Shown: in pieces, positions 5,426 through 6,560 of the stretch
How positions within the stretch are numbered: the stretch's first letter is position 1
How the letters are laid out: each line of letters opens with the position of its first letter
Assembly (NCBI GenBank): GCA_030428405.1
Contig: JAUIEH010000164.1
Coordinates: forward strand, 1 to 6,560
DNA: 6,560 nt
From: Alphaproteobacteria bacterium
GTDB lineage: Bacteria; Pseudomonadota; Alphaproteobacteria; Caulobacterales; Maricaulaceae
Direction of reading: 5' to 3'
Made by a program: the position numbers and the translations under genes
Notes under the pieces: generated by a model
What the model saw: only the letters and a program-made list of their open reading frames with translations
Told to the model about the DNA's origin: nothing
Database searches by the model: none

Positions 5426-6371
5426 TGGCTCCCCCGCGCTTGGTCTCCTGGCCTTCTATCGGGTCGAGCCAGCCCCATTCATCGGTCGTGGCGCCGCTGA
5501 ACAGGCCGAAAAAGGCAGACTGGATGGCTTTGGTGACAGGGCCGACCGTGCCGGCGCCGACAGGGATGCGGTCGACCGAGCGCACAGGCGTGATTTCTGC
5601 GGCCGTGCCGGTCAGGAACATCTCGTCAGCAAAATGCAACATCTCGCGCGGCATGGATTGCGCGATCACTTCAATGCCCTGGCGCTGGGCGAGCTTGATC
5701 ACCGTGTCGCGCGTAATTCCCATAAGGATGGAATCGCCCGCGGGCGGCGTCATCAGCTTGCCCTCCTTCACGAGGAATAGATTTTCTCCCGCGCCTTCGC
5801 TCAACCGGCCGTCTGCGCCGAGCGCGATGCCCTCAGCAAAGCCGCGTGACTGAGCCTCGCGTCCGATCAGCAGCCCGGAGAGATAATTGCCCGCAGCCTT
5901 TGCGCAGGACGGCGTCGTCGACGGCGCCGGACGCCGCCAGCTTGAAACGCAGACATCAACGCCATGCTGCACCGCGCCGTCGCCGAGATAGGCGCCGAGC
6001 GGGAAGGCGGCGATGGCGACGTCGACGCGAGAATCCGTAGACGGCACCACTTTCATCGTGGTTTCGCCGAAATAGGCGATCGGGCGAATATAGGCCGAGG
6101 CCAGATGATTGGCGCTGGAGATGTCGCGACAGGCCTGCATCAGCGATTCAAGGCCATAGCGCGGCGTGATGCCGTAGATCTTGCCTGACGTCAAAAGCCG
6201 CTTGACGTGGTCTTCCAGACGAAACGCACACGGACCATGCGGCGTCTCATATACGCGTACGCCTTCGAAAACCGCCGAGCCGTAATGTAGTGCGTGGGTG
6301 AGGATGTGAACGGTCGCATCGGCCCAGGGCACGATCTCTCCGTTCTTCCAGACAAACTCGGCGTGTTCCAT
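5403..6371 (-). CDS. ilvE: Branched-chain amino acid aminotransferase IlvE
   Basis: This 322-residue fold-type IV PLP enzyme transfers the amino group of glutamate to 2-ketoisocaproate and the other branched keto acids, giving leucine, isoleucine and valine. HALHYGSAVFEGVRVY (26-41), PLP-binding Lys158 in CAKAAGNY, SEGAGENLF (191-199) and LTGTAAEITPV (253-263) are clear family motifs, with the lysine one residue from the E. coli position. The start is at 6371 (MEHAEF), where GGAG sits 7 nt upstream. Longer readings only overlap leuA out of frame. After the usual family ending (WGWLDP, 299-304) about 16 extra residues continue across the leuC ribosome-binding site and start. Placed between leuA and leuCDB, it completes the leucine route in one cluster. 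Confidence 0.96.
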   Translation of the reverse strand: MEHAEFVWKNGEIVPWADATVHILTHALHYGSAVFEGVRVYETPHGPCAFRLEDHVKRLLTSGKIYGITPRYGLESLMQACRDISSANHLASAYIRPIAYFGETTMKVVPSTDSRVDVAIAAFPLGAYLGDGAVQHGVDVCVSSWRRPAPSTTPSCAKAAGNYLSGLLIGREAQSRGFAEGIALGADGRLSEGAGENLFLVKEGKLMTPPAGDSILMGITRDTVIKLAQRQGIEVIAQSMPREMLHFADEMFLTGTAAEITPVRSVDRIPVGAGTVGPVTKAIQSAFFGLFSGATTDEWGWLDPIEGQETKRGGANGVYYAV

Positions 6372-6393
6372 TTCTACTCTCCAGGAGGAAGGA

Positions 6394-6560
6394 CTAAGCG
6401 GCGCCGCGTTCGGCCGCGGCGTCCTCGGTTTTGCGTTTCTTGCTGCGTTCGATGCGGTTGATGACGTCGAGATAGGCGGCTGCGCCCGCGGCCACGATGT
6501 CGGTGTCGACGCCGCGCCCGTGATAGGTTTCGCCCTCATAACGTACGTGTACGTCGGCTT
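6394..6560 (-). CDS. leuA: 2-isopropylmalate synthase LeuA, C-terminal 54 residues (partial)
   Basis: LeuA condenses acetyl-CoA with 2-ketoisovalerate in the committed step of leucine synthesis. Only the end of its C-terminal regulatory domain is present, the part that binds leucine for feedback inhibition in this family. VRYEGETYHGRGVDTDIVAA (5-24 of the fragment) followed by AYLDVINRIE is the well-conserved end of bacterial LeuA, and the stop is TAG at 6396-6394. A short charged tail (SKKRKTEDAAAERGAA) follows. The catalytic domain lies beyond the window edge. The stop is 22 bp before ilvE on the same strand, so leuA is probably the first or an early gene of the leu operon. It was identified from this short but distinctive segment. 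Confidence 0.9.
   Translation of the reverse strand, partial: ADVHVRYEGETYHGRGVDTDIVAAGAAAYLDVINRIERSKKRKTEDAAAERGAA

Noticed and set aside
5403..6539. A 378-residue version of IlvE
   Set aside because: The 56 added residues overlap leuA out of frame and are low-complexity. MEHAEF at 6371 matches the family N-terminus and has a ribosome-binding site.
1..6560. Mobile elements, CRISPR arrays, tRNA genes, defence or toxin-antitoxin systems
   Set aside because: There are no direct repeats, spacers, transposase-like frames, cloverleaf structures or unassigned genes. Coding density and gene identity account for essentially all of the window.

Overview
The window holds two amino-acid biosynthesis gene blocks, all read from the minus strand, so transcription runs from high to low coordinates. 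The DNA is GC-rich, with strong G/C at third codon positions. The proteins look like those of an alphaproteobacterium, perhaps a Caulobacterales/Hyphomonadales-type lineage. That placement comes from recognising protein style, not from a search, and the order is uncertain. There are no mobile elements, tRNA or rRNA genes, CRISPR arrays or signs of recent transfer. Nearly all of the window is coding.

Block 1 (6560 to 2393) is a leucine cluster in the order leuA (C-terminal end only) - ilvE - leuC - leuD - leuB. Spacing is tight: 22 bp, then overlaps of 23, 11 and 4 nt. The block covers the whole route from 2-ketoisovalerate to leucine: isopropylmalate synthase, isomerase large and small subunits, dehydrogenase, and a branched-chain transaminase.

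Block 2 (about 2340 to 1) is a threonine/methionine-branch operon. A 294-bp gap after leuB carries an AT-rich palindrome, a weak promoter candidate, and what reads as a complete ribosome-mediated attenuator. This comprises a 40-residue leader peptide ending MTTMMTIIIAGGCRTGIM, a protector hairpin, an antiterminator, and an intrinsic terminator that ends right at the ribosome-binding site of the next gene. It is followed by thrA, a fused aspartokinase-homoserine dehydrogenase, and then by the N-terminal 85 residues of thrB (homoserine kinase), which runs off the window edge.

The most notable points are the Thr/Ile/Met-rich leader with mutually exclusive RNA foldings, and the ThrA fusion of 603 residues, which lacks the ACT regulatory domains found between the two catalytic halves of E. 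coli ThrA. Together they suggest, as inference, that end-product control here rests largely on transcription attenuation rather than on allostery of this enzyme.
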